A DNA stretch of 36,626 bases from Clostridia bacterium (lineage in GTDB: Bacteria; Bacillota; Clostridia; Peptostreptococcales; Anaerovoracaceae): NCBI GenBank assembly GCA_902363595.1, contig CABJAP010000024.1, positions 1 to 36,626 on the forward strand. The letters run 5' to 3'. The notes beneath the pieces are model-generated. The model saw only the letters and a program-made list of their open reading frames with translations, did not search any database and was not told the origin of the DNA. Below are positions 24,277 to 32,166 of this stretch, piece by piece (the stretch's first letter is position 1; every line of letters starts with the position of its first letter). The position numbers and the translations under genes are program-made.

Positions 24277-25560
24277 TTAATCTTCAAAAAATCCCCAGCC
24301 GTACATTTTTCCGTATTTCTTCATATCTTCGTACAAATCCTCCGGGTAGCCCTGCGAAATATCATCTGTGTTGACAAGCCAATTCAGCATCGCTTCCGAA
24401 AACTGCAGCGGCGTGATAAAGCTCTGCTCGGAGATAAAGTGCATATTGTCATACGGCGTATGATTGATGGCATAGAATCCTGATGTCAGCGTCAGATGGG
24501 GAATACCTTTGAATGCAAAGCTAATGGTGTCCACAATCCAGGGACCGATATCAACGTTCCAATCAAAGCCGCAATCCTCGACAACCTGATTAATTTCCTT
24601 TTCGACTTTTTCGTTGCATCCGGCCCAGATCAGCGGAGAGCTTAAGGCATTGCCAATGATATCATAGTTAAATACAAATTTCATATTATCAATTACCTCT
24701 GGATAATCCAGGATAAAATTGCGGCTGCCGTACAGTCCACATTCATGTCCCGACCAAGCAATAAAGCGGATGGTTCGCTTGGGCAGGATTCCCTGTTTTT
24801 TCAGATTTCCGAAGTATCTTGCCATTTCCATAACGCAGCCCACGCCCCCTGCATCATCCGCAGCGCCAACGCTGCTTTCCGCAGAATCTAAATGAGCGCA
24901 GACCAGAATGTTTCCCAGCTCCGGATTGGTTCCCTCAATCATACCTATGGTATTCCTTGTTTCCGTTTCTTCCAGGGTGAATTGGCAGTTGTAGAAAATT
25001 TCCACGTCTTCTCGTTTGGCCAGCTCCATGGCATCGTCGTACTTGAGAATAGCAGTCGGTATGGTAAAGGGCTCGTCCATATAAGAATAATTGGCATACA
25101 CGTATGGAATATCCCGATGACCGTCGGAAGAAGTGTAGAAAACGGCTTTTACACCATATTGATATAACCGTTTATACATGTCCAAATCCGGGTATTCTAC
25201 ATAAGAATCCCTGCAGATCAGTACCGCTTTTCCCTCCACGTCCTTTGCTGCTATATTGGCGATTGAACCGCCTTCACAGTATACCAGCGGATAGGTGATC
25301 CCTTCAGCAGGCGTTTCCTTTGCAAACAGCACCGGCGTATGCTTTAAGACTTTCCAATCACCGTCCACCTTTGCTTTGAATTGGGAATGGGTGATCTTGC
25401 AGATGGGCAGCTTAAAATGATGCAACTCCACATCCACCCCATAGCTTTCAAATTCTTTGACAATATAATCGGAAGCCTTTATGACCTCTGTTTCTCCGGC
25501 AATTCGTTTGCCGCATTCCTCCGCGAAATAACGGGTATGTTCGTAAGCGTCTTTATACAT
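24277..25560 (-). CDS. M28 family zinc peptidase
   Basis: A 427-residue protein with a PA-like insert (AVLICRDSYVEYPD). The M28 metal and catalytic motifs are in order: CAHLDSAE (His-x-Asp), GAADDAGG (bridging Asp), WSGHECGLYGSRNF (catalytic Glu) and a late His in INHTPYDNMH. M28 enzymes are co-catalytic zinc aminopeptidases or carboxypeptidases. No signal peptide is seen, so it is probably cytoplasmic. GGAAAGGAGAAAG precedes the ATG. A TATACT box lies about 70 bases upstream. It is a single-gene unit. Confidence 0.88.
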   Translation of the reverse strand: MYKDAYEHTRYFAEECGKRIAGETEVIKASDYIVKEFESYGVDVELHHFKLPICKITHSQFKAKVDGDWKVLKHTPVLFAKETPAEGITYPLVYCEGGSIANIAAKDVEGKAVLICRDSYVEYPDLDMYKRLYQYGVKAVFYTSSDGHRDIPYVYANYSYMDEPFTIPTAILKYDDAMELAKREDVEIFYNCQFTLEETETRNTIGMIEGTNPELGNILVCAHLDSAESSVGAADDAGGVGCVMEMARYFGNLKKQGILPKRTIRFIAWSGHECGLYGSRNFILDYPEVIDNMKFVFNYDIIGNALSSPLIWAGCNEKVEKEINQVVEDCGFDWNVDIGPWIVDTISFAFKGIPHLTLTSGFYAINHTPYDNMHFISEQSFITPLQFSEAMLNWLVNTDDISQGYPEDLYEDMKKYGKMYGWGFFED

Positions 25561-25729
25561 TTACTTTCTCCTTTCCTTACGCCTGTTACAGACACTGTCC
25601 ACGACGTTTCTATGAGAAAAGTATAGCAAGCTGCAGAGCTTCCCGCCATTGTCCTGAATGTTTAAAATGATCTGATAAATAGAACTGCGCCTATTCAGCA
25701 TGGAACTCAGGTTCTACTCATCTTGAGAA

Positions 25730-26254
25730 TTATCTGTAAATATCCCGCTTCAGCTCCCCGATCAAATCAATAATGTCCGTGATATAATAATTGTTTTCTT
25801 CCAAATGCTGCTTCACCTTTTCCAGATAAACACGGTTGTATCCTGGAACGCGCCTTTCCACTTCCGTAATAAAATTTACCATGTTTTCCCGCAAAGTGAC
25901 AGGCCGGTCCGCCGGTACATAAGCAATTCGCACTTGCCCGGATTTTCGGTTGTAAAAGATGGTATCCAGATTCAGTGTGATCCTGCTGGGCGTGATCAGG
26001 TATTCGCCGGCTTTGCTCACCAGTAGAAAGGTCTTTTCCAGAATATCCAGAGCTTCTTTAATCTCTTTGACATTGCACTGCCGCAGAGCCGTGTACCCGC
26101 TGCAGTGGTAGGACACCAGTTCTCCGTCTTCACAGCTGACAAAACCCATTGGCATAAACAATTCACAGAGCCCGGACGAAAGTACGACCTTCTCAAATTC
26201 CTTTACGGCTCCTTCTTTAAGCTGTAATTTAAAATCATTGTTTCGAATCTCCAT
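25730..26254 (-). CDS. DUF6382-like protein of the Tad cluster
   Basis: About 174 residues starting MEIRNNDFKLQLKEG, soluble, with no membrane segment. It resembles the DUF6382 N-terminal domain that in Bacillota Tad operons is often joined to an FHA domain. Here the protein ends without one. The ATG at 26254 is one base beyond the stop of the preceding gene (TAA-A-ATG), with GGAGGGGGA as binding site. It is the last gene of the pilus cluster. Family assignment is from memory of the pattern and is only moderately sure. Confidence 0.6.
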   Translation of the reverse strand: MEIRNNDFKLQLKEGAVKEFEKVVLSSGLCELFMPMGFVSCEDGELVSYHCSGYTALRQCNVKEIKEALDILEKTFLLVSKAGEYLITPSRITLNLDTIFYNRKSGQVRIAYVPADRPVTLRENMVNFITEVERRVPGYNRVYLEKVKQHLEENNYYITDIIDLIGELKRDIYR

Positions 26255-26255
26255 T

Positions 26256-27014
26256 TTATCCCCCTCCGCACTTGCTGCACGGCTGATACCCTTTTGCCAG
26301 TGCGTCCTCTTTCTCAATCTCGATGGCATATTTGTCGATGGTTTTACAGCTGCCTTGATGATAGGCTTTGCCTGTGCTTGCAAAGCAGTATACCAAACTT
26401 CCCAGCGGCAGCCGGTCCGGCTTGCATAGTAGACATGGCTGGTAATTTTTTCGGATCGGTCCGGTCAAAACAAGCTGTTTGGCGTTGGCCTTTATATAGG
26501 TACATTCTTCCTGATGATATTTCTTTCCCCACATGGGGAAAATCCAGACAATTCTTGAATCGCCGTTGGTTTCCATTTCTGAAAATGCCATGGGATTGGC
26601 CAAAGCCGCTTTGCCGATAAACCCTCTGCACTTTATGCGGCTTTCCAAATCAACTCCATCGTATAAATCCAGCGGCAGCTTAATCTTAATATGGTAGTTC
26701 AGTTTCAGTAATATCAAGCCGTCCCTGCCGCCTTCTTCATACAGATATCGAAACCGGCTGACCTTGATATTATCTGCCTGTTCATTTTCTATTCTCAGCC
26801 GTCTCTCCACTGCCGCGGGAAAAACCGGCGCTGCTTTAACCCCATAGGCCTGTGCGGCCAGATGAGCCGTTTCATCCACAGCGGAAAAGGTTATGTTTTC
26901 CGCTGTGCTGAAAATCTTTATGAAATAGCCCAGGGCAGCAATGGCAATGATAAAGATCGGAAGGAAGATCGCTGCTTCTAATGTAAAATACCCCTTTTTA
27001 GTACCTAGCATCAT
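26256..27014 (-). CDS. TadE-like pseudopilin with two Ada-type zinc-binding repeats
   Basis: A 252-residue protein. The N-terminus (KKGYFTLEAAIFLPIFIIAIAAL) is a class III prepilin-like signal, Gly followed five residues later by Glu, with a hydrophobic stalk, as in TadE proteins. The last ~85 residues contain two copies of a motif of the form YHxxxC(x)n-PCxxC, first near YHQEECTYI ... YQPCLLC and then YHQGSCKTI ... YQPCSKC. These look like the small zinc-binding domain found in Ada and in several exported nucleases. Such a fusion on a pseudopilin is unusual. The gene overlaps the upstream one by 17 bases. Confidence 0.7.
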   Translation of the reverse strand: MMLGTKKGYFTLEAAIFLPIFIIAIAALGYFIKIFSTAENITFSAVDETAHLAAQAYGVKAAPVFPAAVERRLRIENEQADNIKVSRFRYLYEEGGRDGLILLKLNYHIKIKLPLDLYDGVDLESRIKCRGFIGKAALANPMAFSEMETNGDSRIVWIFPMWGKKYHQEECTYIKANAKQLVLTGPIRKNYQPCLLCKPDRLPLGSLVYCFASTGKAYHQGSCKTIDKYAIEIEKEDALAKGYQPCSKCGGG

Positions 27015-28206
27015 ACCCCCGTTCTCCTCCGCCTAGCTCTGCCTTTAACCGGAAGCCGCAATGATAGTTTTTCAGCAAAAAGTCTTTGCTGAACGTTCCT
27101 TTCATGTTGATCTGCATTAAATCCATCATACGGGCTATTTTCAACGGCTCGCTCTCAAAATGAAGAAAAATCATCAGATAGTCTTCATAAGACAAACCTT
27201 TTTTGCTCCCTGTGTCAATGCATCCCTGATCAAGATTTTTCAGTACAGAATCCAAATCTGTTGCCCAGGACGCCTTATTTTTTAAAAGCATGACCGGCTT
27301 CCCCTTTTCCAAGAGTCTGACATCGTTTTCCGCTTCTGCCAAAGCCCAGGTACCGATCAAAATTGCCTGCGTCAGGACCGCCGGAGGCCCTGGCGTCATT
27401 AATTCAGCTGCCGCCAGAGTCTGGGCCCTTTTTTCTTCATCCAGATAAAGATACGCTGCGTTAAAGCTGCTCCGAAATAATACCAAACCTCGTCTCACTT
27501 CCGCTTGATTCTTTTTATTACTGTATTCTCCCTGCAGAATGTACTCGACTTCATTTTCAAAAAAGGTAGCCTGGTCCACCTGATCATTGAGCGCATTTTT
27601 GAATTTAAGCGTAATATATCGATCCAGCAAGTATGTATCCTTGCTTTGATCAAAGATTTGATCCATATTCTTAAATTGATCCTTGATTTCAGCAATTCGT
27701 TCCGCAAATCCGGGGCTGCTTTCTCTCAGAGGCTTGGACGGAAGACTGTCGATGATCCTGCGATTTCGCAGAGTCCTGTCTTCCTTTTTCTCACCGCTCT
27801 CCTCACGCTTTCCCCGATTCAGCAATTCTTCAGCAATGGCGAATTTCATATAATCCAAAATTTGTTGTTTCATATTTTCCGGATCTGCCAATGAAAATTG
27901 ACCAAAACTGACATTGATTCTGCTGGCGTGCGCCTCTTGACGATCTTGCAGCGCGTAATCCAGATCTTCCTTAATCTGTGCTTCCACCTCCTCTCCTGTT
28001 TTTTCAAAAGCAAACAGACCATAGCGGTCTTTCAGCTCCAAATTGAATTCCGATAAAGCGCTCCTGCACGCAAGGTTTAAAATACCGTCCCCATAGCTTA
28101 TGACCGCCGCTCGTTTTGCGGCATAGATGAAAACCGCAGTCAACGCGACCATTGCAGTCAGAATAAATACTAAGAACACGGAAGCGCTGCCTTTCTTATT
28201 TCTCAT
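26998..28206 (-). CDS. DUF5702/TadG-like pilus-associated protein
   Basis: A 402-residue protein that starts MRNKKGSASVFLVFILTAMVALTAVFIYAAK. This is a short signal-anchor of prepilin type followed by a large extracytoplasmic domain. It resembles the DUF5702/TadG-type proteins of clostridial Tad clusters, whose role is thought to be in pilus assembly or tip formation. The start at 28206 follows AAGGAGCAAGCAG and overlaps the preceding gene by 11 bases. An upstream in-frame extension lacks a binding site. Confidence 0.7.
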   Translation of the reverse strand: MRNKKGSASVFLVFILTAMVALTAVFIYAAKRAAVISYGDGILNLACRSALSEFNLELKDRYGLFAFEKTGEEVEAQIKEDLDYALQDRQEAHASRINVSFGQFSLADPENMKQQILDYMKFAIAEELLNRGKREESGEKKEDRTLRNRRIIDSLPSKPLRESSPGFAERIAEIKDQFKNMDQIFDQSKDTYLLDRYITLKFKNALNDQVDQATFFENEVEYILQGEYSNKKNQAEVRRGLVLFRSSFNAAYLYLDEEKRAQTLAAAELMTPGPPAVLTQAILIGTWALAEAENDVRLLEKGKPVMLLKNKASWATDLDSVLKNLDQGCIDTGSKKGLSYEDYLMIFLHFESEPLKIARMMDLMQINMKGTFSKDFLLKNYHCGFRLKAELGGGERGYDARY

Positions 28207-28552
28207 CTGCTTGCTCCTTGATTTGAGCCAAATCCACCATACGTACAAACATTGCTTCATCATCGGCGTATTTGTGTGCTGAAAGCTCCTTTGTCCTCCG
28301 ATTTAAAATTCCCTTTTTTGAGAACTCCACGCTGGAGGCATAAAATACCTGCCCGCCCCGGTGGTCAATCGGGTAACTGGCGTTCGCTTTTGTTATATAT
28401 TCAACGGTCTGAGTGACTTGTCCGCTTTCCGCCCTCAATGCGATATGCATCCGGGCCCGCAATTCCGTCTGCTGATAAAGAAACACCAGCATATGAATTA
28501 AAGCTACGACCGTAAGAATAATCAACGGAAAGACCAACGCGGCTTCCACCAT
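28196..28552 (-). CDS. TadE-like pseudopilin, start uncertain
   Basis: The frame contains KEKKGTTMVEAALVFPLIILTVVALI, a typical TadE prepilin segment, then about 90 extracytoplasmic residues. The only in-frame start codons are the ATG at 28552, which follows AAGGGGACGACC but drops the KKG cleavage site, and an ATG at 28735. The second keeps KKG but overlaps nearly the whole Flp pilin gene in another frame. No GTG or TTG lies between. I give the shorter form. The protein may be uncleaved, or the upstream junction may contain an indel. Confidence 0.6.
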   Translation of the reverse strand: MVEAALVFPLIILTVVALIHMLVFLYQQTELRARMHIALRAESGQVTQTVEYITKANASYPIDHRGGQVFYASSVEFSKKGILNRRTKELSAHKYADDEAMFVRMVDLAQIKEQADEK

Positions 28553-28584
28553 GGTCGTCCCCTTTTTCTCTTTCCAAGCAGTGT

Positions 28585-28743
28585 TTAAAAGCCGCTGTTG
28601 AGGCTTTCGAAGGTTTTGTTGACAAAACTGGTTATTTCGCTTTTGAAAATCAGCCCCAGAACAATGGCAATCGCCACCAGAATTGCTACTTGCACCATTT
28701 CCATCCCCTTTTTGTTGTTGCTTATAAATCTCCATTTCTTCAT
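28585..28743 (-). CDS. Flp1-type IVb pilin
   Basis: A 52-residue protein starting MKKWRFISNNKKGMEMVQVA. A KKG cleavage site is followed by a Glu two residues later, and a hydrophobic helix VAILVAIAIVLGLIF and a short polar tail come next. This is the size and layout of clostridial Flp1 major pilins, which assemble into thin type IVb pili after processing by a TadV-type peptidase. GGGGGAT lies before the ATG. It lies between the tadC and tadE genes. Confidence 0.75.
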   Translation of the reverse strand: MKKWRFISNNKKGMEMVQVAILVAIAIVLGLIFKSEITSFVNKTFESLNSGF

Positions 28744-28754
28744 TTTTATCCCCC

Positions 28755-29813
28755 TTACATTCCCATTAATGCCGGCGCTATGGTGATCAGAATCAAAACG
28801 GACAGCAGAATGACTAAGGGAAGGGTCAGTTTGGTTTCCGCCAGCCTTCCCTTTTCCTCAGACTGCTGCTTTCTTGAAAACCACAGCAAATCGTTTTCTT
28901 TTTTTAATTTTTCAGCCAAATCCGCGCCCTTGCTCACATTATCGCTGATGATGTTTGAAATCCGCATCAGCTCTTTGACACCGCTTCTCTTGGCGAAACG
29001 GCGCAGCTCCTGATGAAGCGATCCGTTGACCTCCTGAACCGAACGGCAAACCCGCTCCAATTGGGTATAAAAATAGTCCGGCGCACGCCCTCGTTTCATC
29101 CGATCGTCGACTGCTTTCAGAAATGCCGTATTCAAAACAACTCCGGCATTCAGCAGAAGGACCAGTTTATTGATAAATTCCGGAAGTTCCCGGACAATGG
29201 ATTCGGCCGCTTGCTTTTCTTCTTTTTCAATTTCATAAAACCGCATTTTGTAAATGAGCGCCGCTGCTGCCAGTGCCATTATGAAATATAACGGCAGGTT
29301 GGTATCCTGGACTTGTTTCCAGATAAGGCGTTCCCCTGTTTCCAGATGATCCGGAAGGCGCACCCGCTCCGATGCGGTATCCGCATTGAGCTGCGCAATG
29401 ACTTGCCGCATCTGCTGTTCATTTTTTTCTGCTTCTGTTTTTTCCAGAGAGTCCGCAGGCTGCTGTTCCTCCTTTTTTCCAATGGGATCGATGGTAATAT
29501 AGTATTCTTTTGTTTCCTTTCCATCGGGTCCTTGGATCACCACCTCCGTGCTGAAAGAAACGGATCCCGTTTTTGGATCAGGCCGCTGTATCTCCAAAAT
29601 CTGACCACCGCTTCCCAATTTCAGGTTCCCTGCGGGTTCAGCTCCCAATAACAGATCGTAGGCTGCGGCCGCGCAGATCAACATTACGAAAGCCGCGCAT
29701 TTGATCAGCAGGTTCCTGCGGGCTTTTTCGATTTTCGCAGCGCACGCTTTTCCCCCGTAGAGCTTGCGGTATCGTTCCTCCAGTCTCTTTTCAAATTCCT
29801 GATAGACTTTCAA
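28755..29813 (-). CDS. tadC: Type II secretion F-domain protein (TadC-like)
   Basis: About 352 residues. A first membrane helix near residue 40-55 is followed by an extracytoplasmic insert of about 110 residues rich in Glu, Gln and Lys. A second helix and a T2SF domain come next (AESIVRELPEFINKLVLLLNAGVVLNTAF), then a C-terminal helix ending in APALMGM. TadB and TadC form the inner-membrane platform of the Flp pilus. I chose the TTG at 29813. GAGGTG precedes it, and it is one base after the TadB stop, the same spacing seen elsewhere in this operon. The large insert is longer than in most TadC proteins. Confidence 0.75.
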   Translation of the reverse strand: MKVYQEFEKRLEERYRKLYGGKACAAKIEKARRNLLIKCAAFVMLICAAAAYDLLLGAEPAGNLKLGSGGQILEIQRPDPKTGSVSFSTEVVIQGPDGKETKEYYITIDPIGKKEEQQPADSLEKTEAEKNEQQMRQVIAQLNADTASERVRLPDHLETGERLIWKQVQDTNLPLYFIMALAAAALIYKMRFYEIEKEEKQAAESIVRELPEFINKLVLLLNAGVVLNTAFLKAVDDRMKRGRAPDYFYTQLERVCRSVQEVNGSLHQELRRFAKRSGVKELMRISNIISDNVSKGADLAEKLKKENDLLWFSRKQQSEEKGRLAETKLTLPLVILLSVLILITIAPALMGM

Positions 29814-29814
29814 G

Positions 29815-30561
29815 TTACACCTCAATATCCGTCAGTCTTTCTGTCAAATAAAAGGCTGCGCCCAGACCTGCGATAGCGATGGTCATAATCATTCGTCCCG
29901 CCAAAGTGGTATATAACGGCTCCAGATAATCCGGAGAAAAAACATTGAGAAAAAGGATCACGATTAAAGGCATGACGCTGATAATCTTTCCTTCAAACTT
30001 TTTCTGAGCAGTCATGGTTTTGATCTCCCGTTCAATATTGATTTTATCCACTAGAATCTCCGTCGTACTTTTCAGCATTTTTTCTAAATCCCCGCCCATC
30101 GTTTTGCAGGTCATATAAACCTGAACGAAATTATCGATATCTTCGCAATGGCTTCTTTCCGCAAAATCCATAAGAAGTCGAATGTCACTTTCTCTATTCT
30201 CTGATATGGCTTTGACCATGTGCTTTAATTCCTCGATCAAAGGCGTCTTGGGGCTATAGATCAGGCTTAAATTATCCAGGCTGCTTTTCAGCGCCTCTCC
30301 AATTTGCTGATTTACCGCCGCAGATGCCGACAAGGAATACAGCAGGTCCTTAAATTGTGTTGTAAGCAAAGCCCTTCTTTTTCCCGCCAGATAGTTCTCA
30401 TAGCGATCTATTAAAAAATAGGGAAGAAATCCTCCTGCCAGGGAAAAAGGGATACTATGATAAAACAGAAAGAGCACTGCAAAGGATACGACATACCCTG
30501 CCGCTAGAAATTTGGCCTTTTCCTTTACGGATAATTCGTACTGTGAATAATCAACTTTCAA
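29815..30561 (-). CDS. tadB: Type II secretion F-domain protein (TadB-like)
   Basis: A 248-residue protein with two N-terminal helices, a T2SF core (TTQFKDLLYSLSASAAVNQQIGEAL, then CEDIDNFVQVYMTCKTMGGDLEKML) and C-terminal helices. It forms the membrane platform with TadC, coupling to the CpaF ATPase. The start overlaps the cpaF 3' end by 11 bases, as in intact Tad operons. In this strain its upstream operon is cut off by the inserted element. Confidence 0.85.
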   Translation of the reverse strand: MKVDYSQYELSVKEKAKFLAAGYVVSFAVLFLFYHSIPFSLAGGFLPYFLIDRYENYLAGKRRALLTTQFKDLLYSLSASAAVNQQIGEALKSSLDNLSLIYSPKTPLIEELKHMVKAISENRESDIRLLMDFAERSHCEDIDNFVQVYMTCKTMGGDLEKMLKSTTEILVDKINIEREIKTMTAQKKFEGKIISVMPLIVILFLNVFSPDYLEPLYTTLAGRMIMTIAIAGLGAAFYLTERLTDIEV

Positions 30562-30880
30562 GTGTTATCCCCCTCAACTCAAGCTTTTCTCCGTGGATGA
30601 GTCCATTGCCGCTTTTCACCAGACCGATCGACGGCTTGTATTTAAAAAGCAGACTGGTTTCGATCTCGCCTTTCGATATTCCTTTTACTTCTGCGATCTC
30701 TAAAACCTTTCGGCTGCCATCGGACAAGCGGCCAAGATGAATGATAATGTCTATGCCCTCGGCGATCTGAGATCGAATGGCGTCAACAGGGAAGTCGGCC
30801 GCCTGCAGGAACATGGACTCCAGCCTCCTGAGCATCCCGGAAATGGAGTTGCCGTGTCCGGTGGACAAACTGCCGTCATG
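30551..30880 (-). pseudogene. cpaF: cpaF/tadA pilus ATPase, 3' fragment cut by insertion
   Basis: The frame reads HDGSLSTGHGNS, then MLRRLESMFLQAADFPVDAIRSQI and IDIIIHLGRLSDGSRKVLEI, the C-terminal third of CpaF/TadA secretion ATPases. CpaF-like sequence stops at about 30880, where a typical protein would continue upstream with the Walker B and earlier domains. A stop codon follows within three codons and the DNA changes character. The rest of the gene is absent from the window and presumably lies beyond the other end of the inserted element. The stub alone cannot be an ATPase. Confidence 0.88.
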
Positions 30881-30932
30881 ATCTATTTACTTACTATAGT
30901 CTCAAATATGTTGAAACGAAAGGAGTTAAAAA
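30870..30932. other. Element-chromosome junction (att site region)
   Basis: Homology to cpaF ends between about 30877 and 30884, and the next genes are phage-type. The crossover site must lie close to CATGACGGCAGT as read on the minus strand. The core cannot be fixed, because the other end of the element and its integrase are outside the window. Confidence 0.6.
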
Positions 30933-31187
30933 ATGAAAAAGCAAAATTTAGTCGGAACGGAATTAACCTTTAAGGAATTGGATGATTTGATGTTAAGGAA
31001 AGGTTATGAAAGTGAGCTACAGTATATCGGCGATCTAGGTCGTGTAATCGAGAAAAAATATATCGGATACACCTTTGATTTTGGGCTCACTATCGATGTA
31101 TTGAAATTTGAAATTATCTCAGAAAACAAAAAAGACCCTGCGAACACGATAATACGCATCACGGGGTCTGAGCGGCTTAATTGCTAA
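30933..31187 (+). CDS. Hypothetical protein at the element end
   Basis: An 84-residue soluble protein starting MKKQNLVGTELTFKELDDLM, with AAAGGAG just before the ATG. A helical N-terminus is followed by a beta-rich part. No family recognised. It is the gene nearest to the junction and is convergent with the XRE regulator, their stops being seven bases apart. Confidence 0.55.
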   Translation: MKKQNLVGTELTFKELDDLMLRKGYESELQYIGDLGRVIEKKYIGYTFDFGLTIDVLKFEIISENKKDPANTIIRITGSERLNC

Positions 31188-31194
31188 ATGTACA

Positions 31195-31410
31195 CTATAT
31201 TGACTCCCCTGTCTCACGGTCAATAAAATCAACCTGCAATTCTGTACCCAAGGCTCTGGCAATTTTGCGCAGATCGTTTTCGCTGAAATTGTTGCGACTC
31301 AGCTTATTGCCAAGATTTTGCCGTGTGGTCCCGATTGCCGTAGCCAGATCGGATTTATTCATTTTCCTGCGCTCCAGCAGGACTATGATTTTTTCACTCG
31401 TTGTTAACAT
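31195..31410 (-). CDS. XRE-type HTH repressor (small)
   Basis: A 71-residue protein that is almost only a helix-turn-helix (MNKSDLATAIGTTRQNLGNKLSRNNFSENDLRKIARAL). It is like small Cro/C1-type regulators. It is transcribed away from the accessory gene block, with divergent strong promoters in between that overlap direct repeats. It probably represses both promoters and could be the master switch of the accessory block. Confidence 0.8.
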   Translation of the reverse strand: MLTTSEKIIVLLERRKMNKSDLATAIGTTRQNLGNKLSRNNFSENDLRKIARALGTELQVDFIDRETGESI

Positions 31411-31430
31411 GGTTTTTTACCTCCGCATAC

Positions 31431-31459
31431 ATTTTATATTATAAACGTAAAAGTGTCAA
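31431..31459 (-). promoter_or_regulatory. Promoter of the XRE gene
   Basis: Minus strand TTGACA (31459-31454), a 17-base spacer, TAAAAT (31436-31431). The -10 box overlaps a TACATTTTATATT repeat (31428-31440). Confidence 0.75.
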
Positions 31460-31506
31460 ACGGTAAAAATATTTTGCAAAAGTTTAAAAATAATGTACAT
31501 TTTATA

Positions 31507-31535
31507 TTGACAAGTGACATTTTAAAGTGTACAAT
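31507..31535 (+). promoter_or_regulatory. Strong promoter of accessory genes
   Basis: TTGACA (31507-31512), a 17-base spacer, TACAAT (31530-31535). Transcription should begin at about 31542, just before the AGGAGG site of the 114-residue gene. Confidence 0.85.
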
Positions 31536-31570
31536 AGTATCAACAACCAGAGATCAGGAGGAAGAAAAAA

Positions 31571-31915
31571 ATGAAGGGTACAGAAAAACAAGTAAAGTGG
31601 GCGGAAGATATTATTAAACAAAGCATAGTGAAGTTATCAGCAGAATGCAAAAAACGTGCATCTGAATTAAAAGCAGAATGTATTGATGAAGAACAATTAG
31701 AAAAAGATTTATATAGAAATGAGTATATCATGACAGCATACCCGGAAGCGATCAACAAAATTGCCGAAGATGTGGACGCTGCTAAAATCATAAATGCTAA
31801 AAGCGTTTTGACGGGAATAGAGTTGAGGCGTGAACTGGTAAAGGCTGTGCGGATTAAGAAAAACGGAAAAATCGCTTCCAAAATAGAAGCAAAATTAGGC
31901 GGAATTATAAAATAA
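31571..31915 (+). CDS. Hypothetical mobile-element protein (GTxKQxxWAE type)
   Basis: A 114-residue, highly charged, helical protein. It starts MKGTEKQVKWAEDIIKQ, a short N-terminal motif that recurs in many small phage and plasmid proteins of Bacillota, function unknown. The ATG is preceded by AGGAGGAAG. It is the first gene after a consensus promoter, so it should be expressed even in the lysogen unless repressed. Confidence 0.65.
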   Translation: MKGTEKQVKWAEDIIKQSIVKLSAECKKRASELKAECIDEEQLEKDLYRNEYIMTAYPEAINKIAEDVDAAKIINAKSVLTGIELRRELVKAVRIKKNGKIASKIEAKLGGIIK

Positions 31916-31926
31916 ACTTTGTAGCT

Positions 31927-31944
31927 GGGGGGGCATAGGCCCCC
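31927..31944 (+). repeat. GC-rich intercistronic hairpin
   Basis: GGGGG and CCCCC around a short GCATAG loop, directly before the ribosome binding site of the 52-residue gene. There is no U-run. It may modulate translation or RNA stability. Confidence 0.4.
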
Positions 31945-31962
31945 GGAAGGGAGAGAGGAACA

Positions 31963-32121
31963 ATGAAATACAATATTTACTGCGATGGCCATAACTGGAT
32001 GTCTACAGATGATATTCTAAGAGCCGTCAGAGAGTGTCGAAACATGGTGGCATGTGGCATCGGAAGAGAATCCATCACTGTATTTAATGAAGATGGACAT
32101 ATATGTAATTTACAGTTTTAA
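31963..32121 (+). CDS. Small 52-residue hypothetical protein
   Basis: The frame starts MKYNIYCDGHNWMSTDD and ends in DGHICNLQF. GGGAGAGAGGAAC precedes the ATG. It encodes an acidic-to-neutral protein with several Cys and His residues and a likely beta-alpha-beta fold. It follows the 114-residue gene by 47 bases and shares its promoter. Family not recognised. Confidence 0.55.
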   Translation: MKYNIYCDGHNWMSTDDILRAVRECRNMVACGIGRESITVFNEDGHICNLQF

Positions 32122-32166
32122 TTAATACCCGCCCAGGATGTTACGAGGGCAGAAAGGATTTTTAAA

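Larger units (their letters stand above)
31428..31536. repeat. Operator-like repeats between divergent promoters
   Basis: TACATTTTATATT occurs exactly twice, at 31428-31440 and 31496-31508. Each copy touches one promoter. AAGTGTCA, AAGTGACA and AAGTGTACA follow at about 31452, 31512 and 31525. AGTGTACAATA (31526-31536) appears again at 32713-32723 in front of the csd1-like operon. These are likely binding sites of the XRE regulator. Confidence 0.55.

Noticed and set aside
31540..31992. A 150-residue hydrophobic frame on the minus strand
   Set aside because: It is antisense to the 114-residue gene, which has a promoter and a perfect binding site. Hydrophobic appearance is the usual shadow of a Lys/Glu-rich helical gene.
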